Below the pieces are notes generated by a model. The model did not search any database. It was not told the origin of the DNA and worked only from the letters and a program-made list of their open reading frames with translations. Below, in pieces: positions 9,386 through 18,790 of a stretch of DNA of 64,000 nt. The stretch lies in assembly GCA_023823795.1 (NCBI GenBank), contig CP085711.1:372001-436000 (forward strand). Direction: 5' to 3'. Origin of the DNA: Bacillus sp. F19 (GTDB taxonomy: Bacteria; Bacillota; Bacilli; Bacillales; Bacillaceae). Within the stretch, counting starts at the first letter, position 1. Each line of letters begins with the position of its first letter. The translations under genes were made by a program, and so were the position numbers.

Positions 9386-9431
9386 CTTGGCTTTCACCTT
9401 TAGCGATTTCAAGGCCAATGACTGTACCCAT
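9386..9431 (-). pseudogene. Possible IS110-type transposase N-terminal scrap
   Basis: Read on the minus strand from 9431 the first residues are MGTVIGLEIAKGESQ, which resembles the opening of IS110-family transposases (V-GLD-SKGES), then a stop. Only about 15 codons remain. The rest of 9233-9484 shows no gene. Low confidence because the match is so short. Confidence 0.3.
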
Positions 9432-9484
9432 AAAATAACACTTTACTAGATTACCGGCAGCAATTTAAACAGTCTAAAGAACAA

Positions 9485-10030
9485 ATGGAAGAATAATGGC
9501 ATTCTGCTGTACGTGATGTCTCCTTAATTGAAAAAGCAGTTCTTTCACCTGTAGAGACAATCCTTTTAATGACTGGGGATATTTTTACGATTGAGCATTG
9601 TGTAGAAATGAGTAGAAAACACAACAAGTCTATTTTCTTACATGTTGATTTAATAAAAGGGATAGCTAATGATCGAGAAGGAATAAAGTACTTGTCGAAA
9701 AAGGTAAAGCCAGATGGGATTGTTTCAACAAAAAATCAATTAATTCAAGCTGCTAAAAAAGAGGGGTTATTAGCTGTTCAGCATTTATTTATGATTGATA
9801 CACATGCATATGAAAATGGGGTTAAGAATATTGTAGATGTAAAACCCGATGCAATTGAAATAATGCCAGGATTGATGCCAAGGGTCATCCGTGAGTTTTA
9901 CGACAAAATTGATTGCCCTATTATCACAGCGGGATTAATTAAACATGCACATGAAGTTAGAGAAGTTGTGGAGGCTGGAGCCCATGGAGTAGCCATTGGT
10001 GAACCTGAGTTATGGGATCTAATACTATAA
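9485..10030 (+). pseudogene. glpP: GlpP-like glycerol-3-phosphate-responsive antiterminator, early stop
   Basis: From 9569 the frame encodes 153 residues of the G3P_antiterm family (PF04309): LHVDLIKGI, PDGIVSTKNQLI, AVQHLFMIDTHAYENG, IEIMPGLMPRVIREF, PIITAGLIKHAHEV. The family N terminus (HSAVRDVSLIEKAVLSPVET, roughly codons 6-25) lies upstream in the same frame but after ATG GAA GAA TAA at 9485-9496, so a stop interrupts the natural start. The ATG at 9569 has no good ribosome binding site and would drop the first strand. Known members bind glycerol 3-phosphate and leader RNA to prevent termination. Either a pseudogene or an assembly/sequence error; context with two leader elements downstream suggests it was, or is, functional. 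Confidence 0.65.
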
Positions 10031-10195
10031 GTACTATTTTGAATATGACAAATAGTAGGTAGAATAAACTAATTATTAATAATAATTAATAAATTATTAA
10101 CAAATTAACAATACTATTTTAATCTAAGAGTCTTAGAATTAAGTTATAAATTTCGAATGCCTAACCACTACAAGAAATTAATAATTATATATTGC

Positions 10196-10312
10196 TAACT
10201 GCCAAGGGTGGAGTTAATGGAGAAAACCCAGGTATAGCTACTAGTTCTACAAAAATACACGAATGCTATTTAGGCATGTGTTTTTTGGGACTGGCTATAC
10301 TTGGGTTTTTTG
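10196..10312 (+). promoter_or_regulatory. Leader element A: conserved box plus long terminator hairpin
   Basis: A conserved box (ACTGCCAAGGGTGGAG at 10198-10213, then TGGAGAAAA) precedes a very long stem: ACCCAGGTATAGC pairs with GCTATACTTGGGT, continues through CTAGTTC with GGACTGG, and ends in a loop with ACAC and GTGT arms; TTTTTT follows at about 10306. A homologous element lies at 16836-16945. The stems differ in sequence but keep pairing, which suggests selection on RNA structure. By position next to a GlpP-family gene, I infer a GlpP-type antitermination target; this was not proven. Confidence 0.7.
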
Positions 10313-10377
10313 TTATTCTTTTCTAGTCAGCGGATTTAGGGGGTGGGAATGATTACCGAAAACCAACTAGAGGAAAT

Positions 10378-10728
10378 GAAAGTGAGTTTAGTAACAAAGC
10401 TATTTTTATTAAACTAAGTGTCTGTTTACTTATCTATCATCTTACTAAGCCTGCTTACTCATACAAAAAGAATTAGATGGTGATGTTCAAACTAATGATA
10501 GATCAACTACTAACTATTATGAGGAGGGTGAGGAAAAATGAAATTCTTAATGGCTATCAGCTAGATAGACAATTTCGTGCTTAGGTACAGATGGGAAGTA
10601 AGGTCTCTGGTCATGAGCGTGTATTATCTAAATCATCAAATTTACTACCCAAATACTATTTTAATGCAGGGGGTGGGGGTAGAGGCTCTGAGAATTTACT
10701 ATTTGATCATCTTTCTCATTTGCTAACG
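10378..10728 (+). pseudogene. Decayed small secreted-protein reading frame
   Basis: Between leader A and the next gene, joined frames read as a signal-peptide-like start (MKVSLVTKLF at 10378, then LSVCLLIYHLTKPAYSY) followed by polar text, but with a frame change near 10417 and stops. Well-formed ribosome binding sites (AGGGGGTGG near 10340, GAGGAGGGTGAGG near 10522) precede tiny ORFs of 8-22 codons. I do not recognise a family. It may be a gene remnant or long 5' leader of the downstream gene. Confidence 0.3.
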
Positions 10729-10779
10729 TAGCTCCGCCCCTTTTTTCACTGCAAATTTAGATGAAAGGTTTGAGCAACT

Positions 10780-11868
10780 GTGAATAAAATTATTTCATGC
10801 TTTGCACTGTTTATATGCTGTTTTATGATGATGCTTATCCCTTTTAAGGTTATGGCCCACACAGATAATAGTGAAGGTTATTCAAAGATTACAATGGATC
10901 GAGAAAATGAAGAGCTACATGTAGAACTTTCTATTGATTATTTTGAAATGGGAAGGTTGATTGATTTTGGGGTAAATCCAGGTTCTTCTTCGGCTCAGCT
11001 CAGTAAGGCATTAGAAGAGAAACGTGATGCTTTATCAGAGTATCTTTCATCACATTTTGAAATTTCGGTGGATGGAGAAAGGGTGGACGGAGAGCTCATC
11101 TCTACAGAAGTAGAAAAGAGACTGGATCGAGATTACGCAAAGATATCTCTAGATCTTCCTATAACTGATTTAGATTCGGCGATTCAAATTCATTACAATA
11201 TCTTCTTTGAGGATAATGACCCAATGCATAGAAACATTATGACATATGAGATTGGAGAGAAAAAAGGGCAGTTTGCTTTTCAAGCAGAAGAGAGGGAACT
11301 TCAGATTGGTGAGGAGACTCTTGTTAGCCAAATCATCCGGTTCATTGAAATTGGTTTCCACCATATTATGATAGGTATCGATCATATTTTGTTTGTTATC
11401 GCACTTGTTTTGGGGACTCGAAAATTTTCAGATGTATTGAAAGTTATTACAGTCTTTACAATAGCCCATAGTATCACAATTGGACTAACAGCTATGAAAT
11501 TTCTCAATCTACCACCAGAGATTATTGAGCCGCTCATTGCGTTAAGTATTGCGTTTGTAGCTGTTGAGAGTATCCTTGGATTTTCATCAAAATTCAGGTT
11601 TGCCGTTGTGTTTCTTTTCGGGTTAATCCATGGAGTTGGATTCGCAGGTGCTCTACTGCTAAATAATGAAATAACATGGCAATCTTTATTGTCCATCCTC
11701 TCATTTAATGTAGGTGTTGAAGTGGGACAAGCTCTAATTATTGTGCTTTTGTTTCCTCTGCTTCTTTATATCCGAAAATACAAATGGTCTTTTTACATTC
11801 ATGGAGCGACAACGATGTGGATCTTAGGAATGGGATTATTTTGGTATTTTGAGCGCATTTTAGGATAA
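10780..11868 (+). CDS. HupE/UreJ-family membrane protein
   Basis: The 362-residue product begins with a signal peptide (to about residue 26, VMAHTDN), has a soluble extracellular part of about 155 residues, then six or so membrane segments. The HupE/UreJ_2 marks are clear: HHIMIGIDHILFVIALVLG, FTIAHSITIGL and LIHGVGFAGALLL, where conserved histidines and aspartate suggest metal (nickel or cobalt) handling in this family. Start is GTG at 10780. It lies about 470 bases after leader A and 83 bases before the giant phosphoesterase, so both are probably one transcript. A role supplying metal to that enzyme is speculation. Confidence 0.8.
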   Translation: MNKIISCFALFICCFMMMLIPFKVMAHTDNSEGYSKITMDRENEELHVELSIDYFEMGRLIDFGVNPGSSSAQLSKALEEKRDALSEYLSSHFEISVDGERVDGELISTEVEKRLDRDYAKISLDLPITDLDSAIQIHYNIFFEDNDPMHRNIMTYEIGEKKGQFAFQAEERELQIGEETLVSQIIRFIEIGFHHIMIGIDHILFVIALVLGTRKFSDVLKVITVFTIAHSITIGLTAMKFLNLPPEIIEPLIALSIAFVAVESILGFSSKFRFAVVFLFGLIHGVGFAGALLLNNEITWQSLLSILSFNVGVEVGQALIIVLLFPLLLYIRKYKWSFYIHGATTMWILGMGLFWYFERILG

Positions 11869-11951
11869 TACTTGGGCCGAAATAGGAGGTGGTGCTTTCA
11901 TCTAGTTAGGTTTTTAAAAGAAACATGAACTCAAGAATTGGAGGAGAAACG

Positions 11952-14900
11952 ATGGAATTTTTAGAAGGAAAAGGGAAAATAACTAAACAAAAACTTAAAG
12001 TAATTACCGCTGTTATCATGTGTGGACTAGCTGTTGCTGCTGTAACTAAGCCGGTTATTGCTGAAAACACTAATGTAACCGTTAAGGGTGTTGTGTTTGT
12101 TGATAAAAATGAAAATGGAACCCTTGATAGTAACGAACAAGGGATTCCTAATGTTTCCGTTTCAGATGGGAAGACTGTTACTGTTTCAGACGAAGAAGGA
12201 AATTATACATTAACTACAAGTACAGATAGACGACAAACGGATATTGTTTTTGTAACTGTTCCTAGCGGATATAGCGTACCAACAGATGAGAACAAAACAC
12301 CTCAGTTTTATAAACTGCTAGGCAACCTCAAAGCAGGTGAAACAAGTGAACAAAACTTCGGTTTGTTACATACGCCGGACAATAAAAATCCGAACTTTAG
12401 CTTTGTCAATATAGCAGATGTTCACGTAGAAGCTGGGAGCACTAATAATCGCGAACGGTTTACAAATCAGCTTTCTCAAATCAACGAATTAACAGGAGAT
12501 CCAGCCTTTATTGCTGTAAGTGGTGATTTGACAAACCGAGCAACAGATGCTGAATTCCAGGATTATACAGCGAGTACAGCTACATCTACTCTTCCGGTAT
12601 ATCCTGCAATGGGGAACCATGATTTTGCACCTGGCTCCGACTACAAAACAAGAGTTGATCGTTACCGAAACTATTTAGGACCAGAGTGGTATTCATTTGA
12701 TTATGGAAATCGACATTTTGTAACATTGGAGAACAACATAGGCTTTTCAGAACCAGAACAATTAGAGTGGTTGAAACAGGATCTTGCCCAAAATGCAAAG
12801 GACAAGGAAGTCGTCGTATTTGTTCATAAGCCATTAAATACACCACAAACTCCATCAGCAGATAGTACTAAGCAGTTTATAGATCTTCTTAGTCAATATA
12901 ATACACGCCTTGTGATGGTAGGACACACGCATGTAAATGATGTAGCACAAGACACCATTCCTGGTGCAGACCATGTAACATCTGTTTCTAGTGCTTACAC
13001 GATTGATCAATCACCTAATGGATTTAGAATGGTTACTTTCCAAGGTGACGAACAAGATCCGAAATTTAAAATGTATGATGTGAAAAAAAGTGCTTCTATT
13101 GTACATCCGGCAAACAATAGTGAAATAGCTCAAGATAAAATCAACATATTGGTAAATGCTTATAACACTTCAAGTAATGTTAAAAGAGTAGAATACCGTG
13201 TGGATGGTGGTCCATGGAAAAAGCTTAAACAAAGCAGCGGTATGAGTTGGTATGGCACATGGGATGCCCGTAAAGCAAAGTTAAGAAAGCATCATATGGA
13301 AGTCAGGGTGACTGATGATGCCGAAAATGTTTGGTCAAGAATTTCACAATTTTCAATTGTAGATGATGACAAAAAAATTACACCAAAGAGCGGAACTGAC
13401 TGGACGATGTTCCACGGTGATGCTCAGCATACGGGTTATACAAAGGATACACTTGAAGCAGGTCTGAATTTTAGCTGGACTTACCGTACACCAGGAACAA
13501 TTCTTACTTCTTCACCAGCAATTGTAGATGAAATTGTTTATATAGGAACACGTGATGAAGACAGCAATGAACATCATGCCATTCATGCGGTGGACCAAAA
13601 AACTGGCAAAAAGCTGTGGCAGGTAAAGGCTGATGCTCAAGTACAATCTTCTCCTGCAGTTGCCGACGGAATCGTATATGCTTCGTCTATCCGAGGTACT
13701 TTATATGCAATGGATGCAAAAACAGGAAAAATAATTTGGGAGAAGTCAGTAGGTAAAAATGAAGTGCAACGTGCATGGATGTACTACTCTCCAACAATCG
13801 ACAATGGAGTCGTGTATCAGGCATATAGTACGGGCAGTGGTGGAGCGATGATGGCACTTGATGCTATTACGGGAGAAGAAATATGGAATGCACCTTTAGC
13901 GGGAGGCTGGATTGTTGAATCAACACCAGTTGTTCAAGATGGAAAAGTTTATGTTGGTGCAGACGGAGGTTGGTTGATTGCCCTTGATGCCTTAAATGGT
14001 AAGGAAATATGGAAACAAAAACCTGCGGGAGGCTGGATGCATTCAATGCCATCCATCTCAAAAGGTCGTGTTTATATGGGATATCAAGGTGGATTAGTAG
14101 TTGCACTTGATTCTTCAACAGGTAAAGAACTGTGGCGCTACAAGAGCTCAGACTCATCTTATATTCACGGAGGGGCAACTGGGTCGTCTGCTGCAGTCGC
14201 TGATGACGTTGTTTATATGGGATTCCCAGATGGAAATGTGGTTGCCTTAGATGCAACAACAGGTTCATTGAAATGGAAGTACCGAACACAAGGTGGTATC
14301 ATCTCATCTGCAGCAGTCAGCGGTGATGTAGTATTTATCGGATCGAATGATGGAAACCTTTATGCATTTGATCGTAGTACAGGACAGCCTTTATGGCAGC
14401 ATGAAATTGGAGCTTGGGTAGCATCATCTCCAGCTATTTCAGGAAATACTTTAGTTGTCGGTGCCCTTGATGGAAACCTGTATGCTTTCACTCCTGGAGG
14501 GAAAAAGGTTCAAAAGTGGCCCCGAGCTACTGGAAAAGTAAGTGATGCTATTACAGGAAAACCTGTTAGTCGAGCTACGATCGTGGCAACAAACGGTGCA
14601 GGTGAAACTAAAACGACAGTGGCAAATGATAATGGTGAGTATGTTCTTGGTCTACAGCCAGGAAAATATACTCTCACAGCCAAACGTAGAGGGTTCTTGA
14701 ATGGTACTTCAGCTTCTACTGAAATGGTAACTGGTCAAGTTGAAACAATTGACTTGGAACTAGATGAGATTACCGAGCCAGTTGCTGGTAAGTCCCAGGA
14801 GACACCTGATTTTAATTCAGGGAGCCCACGTTTGGACACAACGAATGGTGAAGAATATCACTATATTATGAATAATCGAATTCAAGCAACTATTTCTTCA

Positions 14901-16613
14901 ACGATTGGTGCTAACAACGTTGCGGGAACTTTCCAGCCTGGATGGCTATCAGATATCGCTTTACTAGATAATAATGCATCAGAGACGCTGGATTGGAGTG
15001 AGTGGATCCTTTCCAAAACAATGAATGATCCGAAACTGCCTTGGAATCGTCAGGGACAATGGTTATCTTTACCCAATATCAACGTTGATGGTGATACAAT
15101 TAATGCATCAGGACAAGCGCAAATTGATCCTGCAATTAAAACGAAAGTTACTTACAAAGCTTTGCCGAATGCACCAGTAGCAAAGTTTACTTTACAGCTT
15201 GATAATACAGGAACAGAAGATTTTAAGGGGTATTTTCAGTATTTACTAGATCCTGACAGTTCTGACGACACTGCATTTGTTCCAGGAATATCAGCTGCAA
15301 ATCCTGGCTTCATTACATCAGGATGGGCAGGAAACTACATTTATGACGGACCAAAAACAGCTATTTCTAGCCCGGCCCATGGAATTGCTTGGGTTAACGA
15401 TCAGCCGACTGGATTAAGTGCTTTTGGTTATATTTTTGGGGTATCATTTGATGCAAGTGTAGCAGCAGGTGAAAAGAAATCTATTAGCTGGTACCACATC
15501 ACTGATTATCCTGCTAATGGAAGTAGCCCAGCATCAACTATTGCCAATTGGGCTGCAAATCTTGGTACTTTAGATCCTGAAGCAGCAGAGCAATCTCGTA
15601 TTCAGGGAAGTGTCACTGATTCTAGTACAAATAAGCCAGTTGAAGGAGCTTTAGTAGAGGCTCTAAATAAAGAAAATAAAGTAGTTGCATCTTCAACTAC
15701 CAATAATGAAGGAAAGTATCTGTTTGCTTTGCAGGACCCCGGAAGTTATTCCGTTCGCGCAAGTCGCCTTTCTTATGAAAATGCGACAATTACTACTATA
15801 ATTAGTGAAGGAGAAACAAAGTCTGTAGATGTTTCTCTAAAGCCAGTAACAGTTAACGCAGGTACTGGAAAGATTCTACCAGGTCCTGTCTCTGAAGGAT
15901 CTATTCAGGACATTATGATGGAAAACAGCAGATTAGCTATGACGATTGCTGCAGTTACCCAGGACGCACAGCTTCCTGGAGTGACGAAAGGAAAGCCAAT
16001 CGATATTTCAGCTAAGGGCTTTCAAGATCAAGTGGACTGGTTTAATCTTCCTTATATATCGACAGCTCAACCATTGGGTCCAGATGCATGGAGGCAATTA
16101 ACTGTAAAAAGTGAAGAAGTAAAAGTAATGGAATCTTCTTCTGAACGTGCTGTGGTAAGTGCGATCGGTACATCCACAGAAGATCCAGAAATCAAAGTAG
16201 ATACTACTTATACGATTTTACCGGATCAAGAGTGGATAACAGCTAAAACAGTGTTTTCCAACACTGGTCAGGATTCCAAATCTGTTTGGATAGGTGACGC
16301 TTTGGATTATGATGGAGCTGGACAAAAAAGCGGTGTAGCCGGACACGGTACGATTACGCTAGCCTATTCTGATCCGCAGGAGTTCACGCCAACTGAACCA
16401 TGGATGGGAATGTCTGGTACAGATAGGCAAACGATTGGTCTCGTTTATTCAGGAATTACTTCCGGGTTAAAAGTTTATGGTAATGGAAGCTGGATTATGA
16501 GCCGACAAAATGTAGAACTAGCTGCAGGTGGTAGTCATACGATGGAGCGAAAAATCGTAGCCGCACCTAGTGGCACAGAAGATCCGTTTTCAGTTCTGAA
16601 TTCTATTAAGTAA
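11952..16613 (+). CDS. Secreted multidomain calcineurin-like phosphoesterase with PQQ propeller
   Basis: The product has 1553 residues starting at ATG 11952 (GGAGG at 11940-11944; an ATG at 11925 is in frame but poorly placed). Order seen: signal peptide (to about 38), SdrD-B-like domain with VDKNENGTLDSNEQGIPNV (about 41-95), metallophosphoesterase (about 150-345: IADVHVE, VSGDLTNRA, MGNHDF, FVHKPL, GHTHVND), Ig-like domain (about 385-470), PQQ/Trp-Asp-like beta-propeller with repeated YAFDRSTGQPLWQ-type blades (about 483-846), two carboxypeptidase-regulatory-like domains (about 858-936 and 1216-1298), each followed by a beta-sandwich region. It resembles YvnB-type exported phosphohydrolases. 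Substrate unknown; a secreted phosphodiester or phosphomonoester hydrolase is likely. No sortase motif at the C terminus. Confidence 0.88.
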   Translation: MEFLEGKGKITKQKLKVITAVIMCGLAVAAVTKPVIAENTNVTVKGVVFVDKNENGTLDSNEQGIPNVSVSDGKTVTVSDEEGNYTLTTSTDRRQTDIVFVTVPSGYSVPTDENKTPQFYKLLGNLKAGETSEQNFGLLHTPDNKNPNFSFVNIADVHVEAGSTNNRERFTNQLSQINELTGDPAFIAVSGDLTNRATDAEFQDYTASTATSTLPVYPAMGNHDFAPGSDYKTRVDRYRNYLGPEWYSFDYGNRHFVTLENNIGFSEPEQLEWLKQDLAQNAKDKEVVVFVHKPLNTPQTPSADSTKQFIDLLSQYNTRLVMVGHTHVNDVAQDTIPGADHVTSVSSAYTIDQSPNGFRMVTFQGDEQDPKFKMYDVKKSASIVHPANNSEIAQDKINILVNAYNTSSNVKRVEYRVDGGPWKKLKQSSGMSWYGTWDARKAKLRKHHMEVRVTDDAENVWSRISQFSIVDDDKKITPKSGTDWTMFHGDAQHTGYTKDTLEAGLNFSWTYRTPGTILTSSPAIVDEIVYIGTRDEDSNEHHAIHAVDQKTGKKLWQVKADAQVQSSPAVADGIVYASSIRGTLYAMDAKTGKIIWEKSVGKNEVQRAWMYYSPTIDNGVVYQAYSTGSGGAMMALDAITGEEIWNAPLAGGWIVESTPVVQDGKVYVGADGGWLIALDALNGKEIWKQKPAGGWMHSMPSISKGRVYMGYQGGLVVALDSSTGKELWRYKSSDSSYIHGGATGSSAAVADDVVYMGFPDGNVVALDATTGSLKWKYRTQGGIISSAAVSGDVVFIGSNDGNLYAFDRSTGQPLWQHEIGAWVASSPAISGNTLVVGALDGNLYAFTPGGKKVQKWPRATGKVSDAITGKPVSRATIVATNGAGETKTTVANDNGEYVLGLQPGKYTLTAKRRGFLNGTSASTEMVTGQVETIDLELDEITEPVAGKSQETPDFNSGSPRLDTTNGEEYHYIMNNRIQATISSTIGANNVAGTFQPGWLSDIALLDNNASETLDWSEWILSKTMNDPKLPWNRQGQWLSLPNINVDGDTINASGQAQIDPAIKTKVTYKALPNAPVAKFTLQLDNTGTEDFKGYFQYLLDPDSSDDTAFVPGISAANPGFITSGWAGNYIYDGPKTAISSPAHGIAWVNDQPTGLSAFGYIFGVSFDASVAAGEKKSISWYHITDYPANGSSPASTIANWAANLGTLDPEAAEQSRIQGSVTDSSTNKPVEGALVEALNKENKVVASSTTNNEGKYLFALQDPGSYSVRASRLSYENATITTIISEGETKSVDVSLKPVTVNAGTGKILPGPVSEGSIQDIMMENSRLAMTIAAVTQDAQLPGVTKGKPIDISAKGFQDQVDWFNLPYISTAQPLGPDAWRQLTVKSEEVKVMESSSERAVVSAIGTSTEDPEIKVDTTYTILPDQEWITAKTVFSNTGQDSKSVWIGDALDYDGAGQKSGVAGHGTITLAYSDPQEFTPTEPWMGMSGTDRQTIGLVYSGITSGLKVYGNGSWIMSRQNVELAAGGSHTMERKIVAAPSGTEDPFSVLNSIK

Positions 16614-16835
16614 GAATTCTTTCACTCTTTTAAAAAAATCAGTTGTAACCTTGAATCGAATATAAAACTCAGGTGGTGACACACATAGTGTTGCTACCTG
16701 CAATAAATAAATTGAAATCAGAAAATCCATTCGTTACTAATTCTTTTCCTAGCGAAAATATAAAATTAACAATAATGTGCTAAATTATATATAGAAGAAA
16801 TTGCAACAGAAATTTTATATAGCATACTAAAAAAC

Positions 16836-16945
16836 TACCAAGGGTGGAGTATTGGAGAAAATCCAGGTATAGTTCTTAGTCCGTTATGACATAAACTCAA
16901 AGAGTTTGTGTTTATTATGACTAACTATATTTGGGTTTTTTCTGT
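16836..16945 (+). promoter_or_regulatory. Leader element B: second copy of box plus terminator hairpin
   Basis: The box ACTACCAAGGGTGGAG is at about 16834-16849, then TTGGAGAAAA and the stem CCAGGTATAGTT pairing with AACTATATTTGG, extended by AGTC/GACT and ACATAAACTC with GAGTTTGTGT, ending in TTTTTT at about 16935-16940. It shares box, spacing and stem foot with leader A but uses different bases in the upper stem. An AAAGGAGG follows at 16951 before a four-codon TTG frame, and the HAD gene starts at 17075. The remainder of 16614-16835 shows nothing I can name. Confidence 0.7.
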
Positions 16946-17074
16946 TTTTAAAAGGAGGTTACTTATTGGACGAAAACTAGCTTATCAAAGTATCTATTAC
17001 TTAACAAAAAAAGATAATTAAGTAGAGGCTTTATGTACTAATAGCAACAAGACTAGGTTAAGAAAAGGCAGTGA

Positions 17075-17875
17075 ATGATAAAAATGACAATGAATATAGC
17101 GAAATGCACCACATTTATTTTTGATTTGGATGGATCTGTTTATTCAGGTAGTCAGATGTACCCAGGAGTGAAGAAGTTACTACGATTATTGCATTTTAAT
17201 CAAAAACAAATTTACTTTTTAAGCAATAATTCAACCGATACTGCTGAAACTATTCGAGAAAAGCTGAGTGGAATGGGCCTAGCTGTTCAGGAATCTTCTA
17301 TACTAGTAGCCACAGAATTAGTAGGAGACTACTTGCTAGAAAAGTACGGTGTCGTTAAAGTGAAAACGTTTGGCACTCCTGCACTCCAACATTCTATTAA
17401 ATCTGCAGGTCACATCATTTCACAGGTAGGTTGTAAGGATCCTTGTGATGTAGTAGTGGTGGGGCGCGATCCTTCCTTTACATATGAAAAGCTATATGAT
17501 TGCGCAAGAACCCTAACAGTTGGTGTTAAACTAGTGGCAGTTAATCCTGATCTTTATCATCCGGGAGAGGATGGAAGTAGGGTACCAGAAACTGGGGCAC
17601 TTATCTCAGCAATACAGGCGGTATCAGGTGTTACGGAGTTAGAATCTGTAGGGAAACCCTATTGTTATTCATTTAAAAAGATTAAGGAACTATCATCTGT
17701 TGAACCTCAGTCTTGTATCATGATTGGGGATAACCCTTACACAGATATTCAGGGAGGATACTTAGCTGGAATGCATACAGTTTGGATTTCCCATGGACAA
17801 CCATTTCCTCTAGATCTTGGGTTCAAGCCTGATATTACAATACCATCCATTGGTGAATTAGTTCATTACTTATAA
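17075..17875 (+). CDS. HAD-IIA family sugar/glycerol-phosphate phosphatase
   Basis: The 266-residue protein has HAD motifs: FDLDGSVYSG (motif I, aspartate nucleophile), FLSNNST (motif II), K in SVGKPYCYSF (motif III) and MIGDNPYTDIQGG (motif IV). The C2a cap between motifs II and III places it in the NagD/AraL/PGP subgroup. Such enzymes dephosphorylate sugar phosphates, glycerol phosphate, PLP or nucleotides. Because it sits behind a leader of the suspected GlpP type, glycerol phosphate is a reasonable guess but only inferred. Alternative ATG starts at 17084 and 17090. Confidence 0.85.
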   Translation: MIKMTMNIAKCTTFIFDLDGSVYSGSQMYPGVKKLLRLLHFNQKQIYFLSNNSTDTAETIREKLSGMGLAVQESSILVATELVGDYLLEKYGVVKVKTFGTPALQHSIKSAGHIISQVGCKDPCDVVVVGRDPSFTYEKLYDCARTLTVGVKLVAVNPDLYHPGEDGSRVPETGALISAIQAVSGVTELESVGKPYCYSFKKIKELSSVEPQSCIMIGDNPYTDIQGGYLAGMHTVWISHGQPFPLDLGFKPDITIPSIGELVHYL

Positions 17876-17888
17876 TTAGGAGAGGTTT

Positions 17889-18011
17889 ATGGGCGCTCAA
17901 GGTTATATCGGGATAAAAAGAATAAAGTATCTCATTTTGGTGTGCTTTTTTAGAAGAAAGTATAATCTGGTCTATATAAGTAAAAGGGGAATTTATACAA
18001 TAATTATATAA
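17889..18011 (+). CDS. Short ORF behind the HAD gene, unrecognised
   Basis: An ATG at 17889 follows TAGGAGAGG and opens 40 codons beginning MGAQGYIG and ending in a basic, hydrophobic tail. It starts 14 bases after the HAD stop, so it may be the stub of a following operon gene cut short by the nearby IS remnant. No family recognised. Confidence 0.25.
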   Translation: MGAQGYIGIKRIKYLILVCFFRRKYNLVYISKRGIYTIII

Positions 18012-18021
18012 AGTAAAATGG

Positions 18022-18697
18022 TATGTCAACACTAAACTAGACAGTTTTCCTAAGGTGTAAATTTTTGTATTCTCGTGGGCTTAAATAACCCAATGTTCCA
18101 TGAATTCTTGTTCCATTAAACCAGTTCACATAATCAAATAGTTCCCTCTTTAAGTCGGATAGTGATTCGAAGTGGCGTTTTTTTACAAACTCTGTCTTGA
18201 TAATTTTAAATGTTGCCTCCGCAACCGCATTATCATATGGGCAGCCTTTCATACTCATAGAACGCTTGATTTCAAACGTTTCTAAGGCTTCGTCAATCAA
18301 TTTATTCTTGAATTCACTTCCACGATCCGTGTGAAATAACTTGATCTTGTTTAGATCAATTTTTATCGAAGAAATCGCTTGATACACAAGCTTTGCGTCC
18401 TTCTGTGGACCAGCACTGTATCCGATAATTTTCCGATTATAAAGATCAAAATACACATATGTAATGCCATTTTTTCTCGACTCTCACATACGTTAAATCA
18501 CTGACAACCACGTCGTAAGCTGCTTCTTGTCTGAACTCACGGTTTAGCTCATTCTTTTGCTTCGATTCATTACACGTTGAGACATGGGGTTTGAACTGGG
18601 CAATGGTATAAGTGGACACTAGGCCTGTTTTTGATAAATCACAGCAAAGAGAGGGTATCTTCGGGGAAATTCGTATTTCCAATAGTAAAAAGCTCAA
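18022..18697 (-). mobile_element. IS3-family (IS150-like) insertion sequence remnant
   Basis: On the minus strand two frames hold the C-terminal two thirds of an IS3-type OrfB integrase: SDLTYVRVEKKWHYICV (first Asp), then after a frameshift near 18446-18456 YFDLYNRKIIGYS, HTDRGSEF (second Asp) and AVAEATFKIIKTEF (Glu), followed by GTRIHGTLGYLSP. The first orf and the upstream IS end are missing; homologous text fades near 18640. The downstream end near 18022 has TGTCAACACTAAACTAG, a likely terminal repeat. Not able to transpose by itself. Confidence 0.85.
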
Positions 18698-18732
18698 TTT
18701 CCCTATTTTAATTCAGAGAAATTGAGCTTTTT
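18687..18732. terminator. Bidirectional terminator-like hairpin
   Basis: AAAAAGCTCAATTT at 18687-18700 pairs exactly with AAATTGAGCTTTTT at 18719-18732. Both sides are T-rich in their own direction. It adjoins the truncated IS remnant. Confidence 0.65.
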
Positions 18733-18790
18733 CATTACTCCATAAACGCGCCCTTTAATTGAAGAAGGAGTCTTGCTTTTTACGGTTACT

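Noticed and set aside
10196-10312. Leader A (and B) as T-box riboswitches because of AAGGGTGG before a terminator
   Set aside because: The T-box consensus continues ACCGCG and needs a large stem I with specifier loop upstream. Neither is present, and the downstream genes are not amino-acid genes.
13867-14289. Minus-strand ORF of 140 codons within the phosphoesterase gene
   Set aside because: It is the shadow of the propeller repeats in another frame, without a start signal.
18037-18456. Functional IS3 transposase
   Set aside because: The integrase gene is frameshifted, its N-terminal part and the first orf are missing, and only one terminus is visible.
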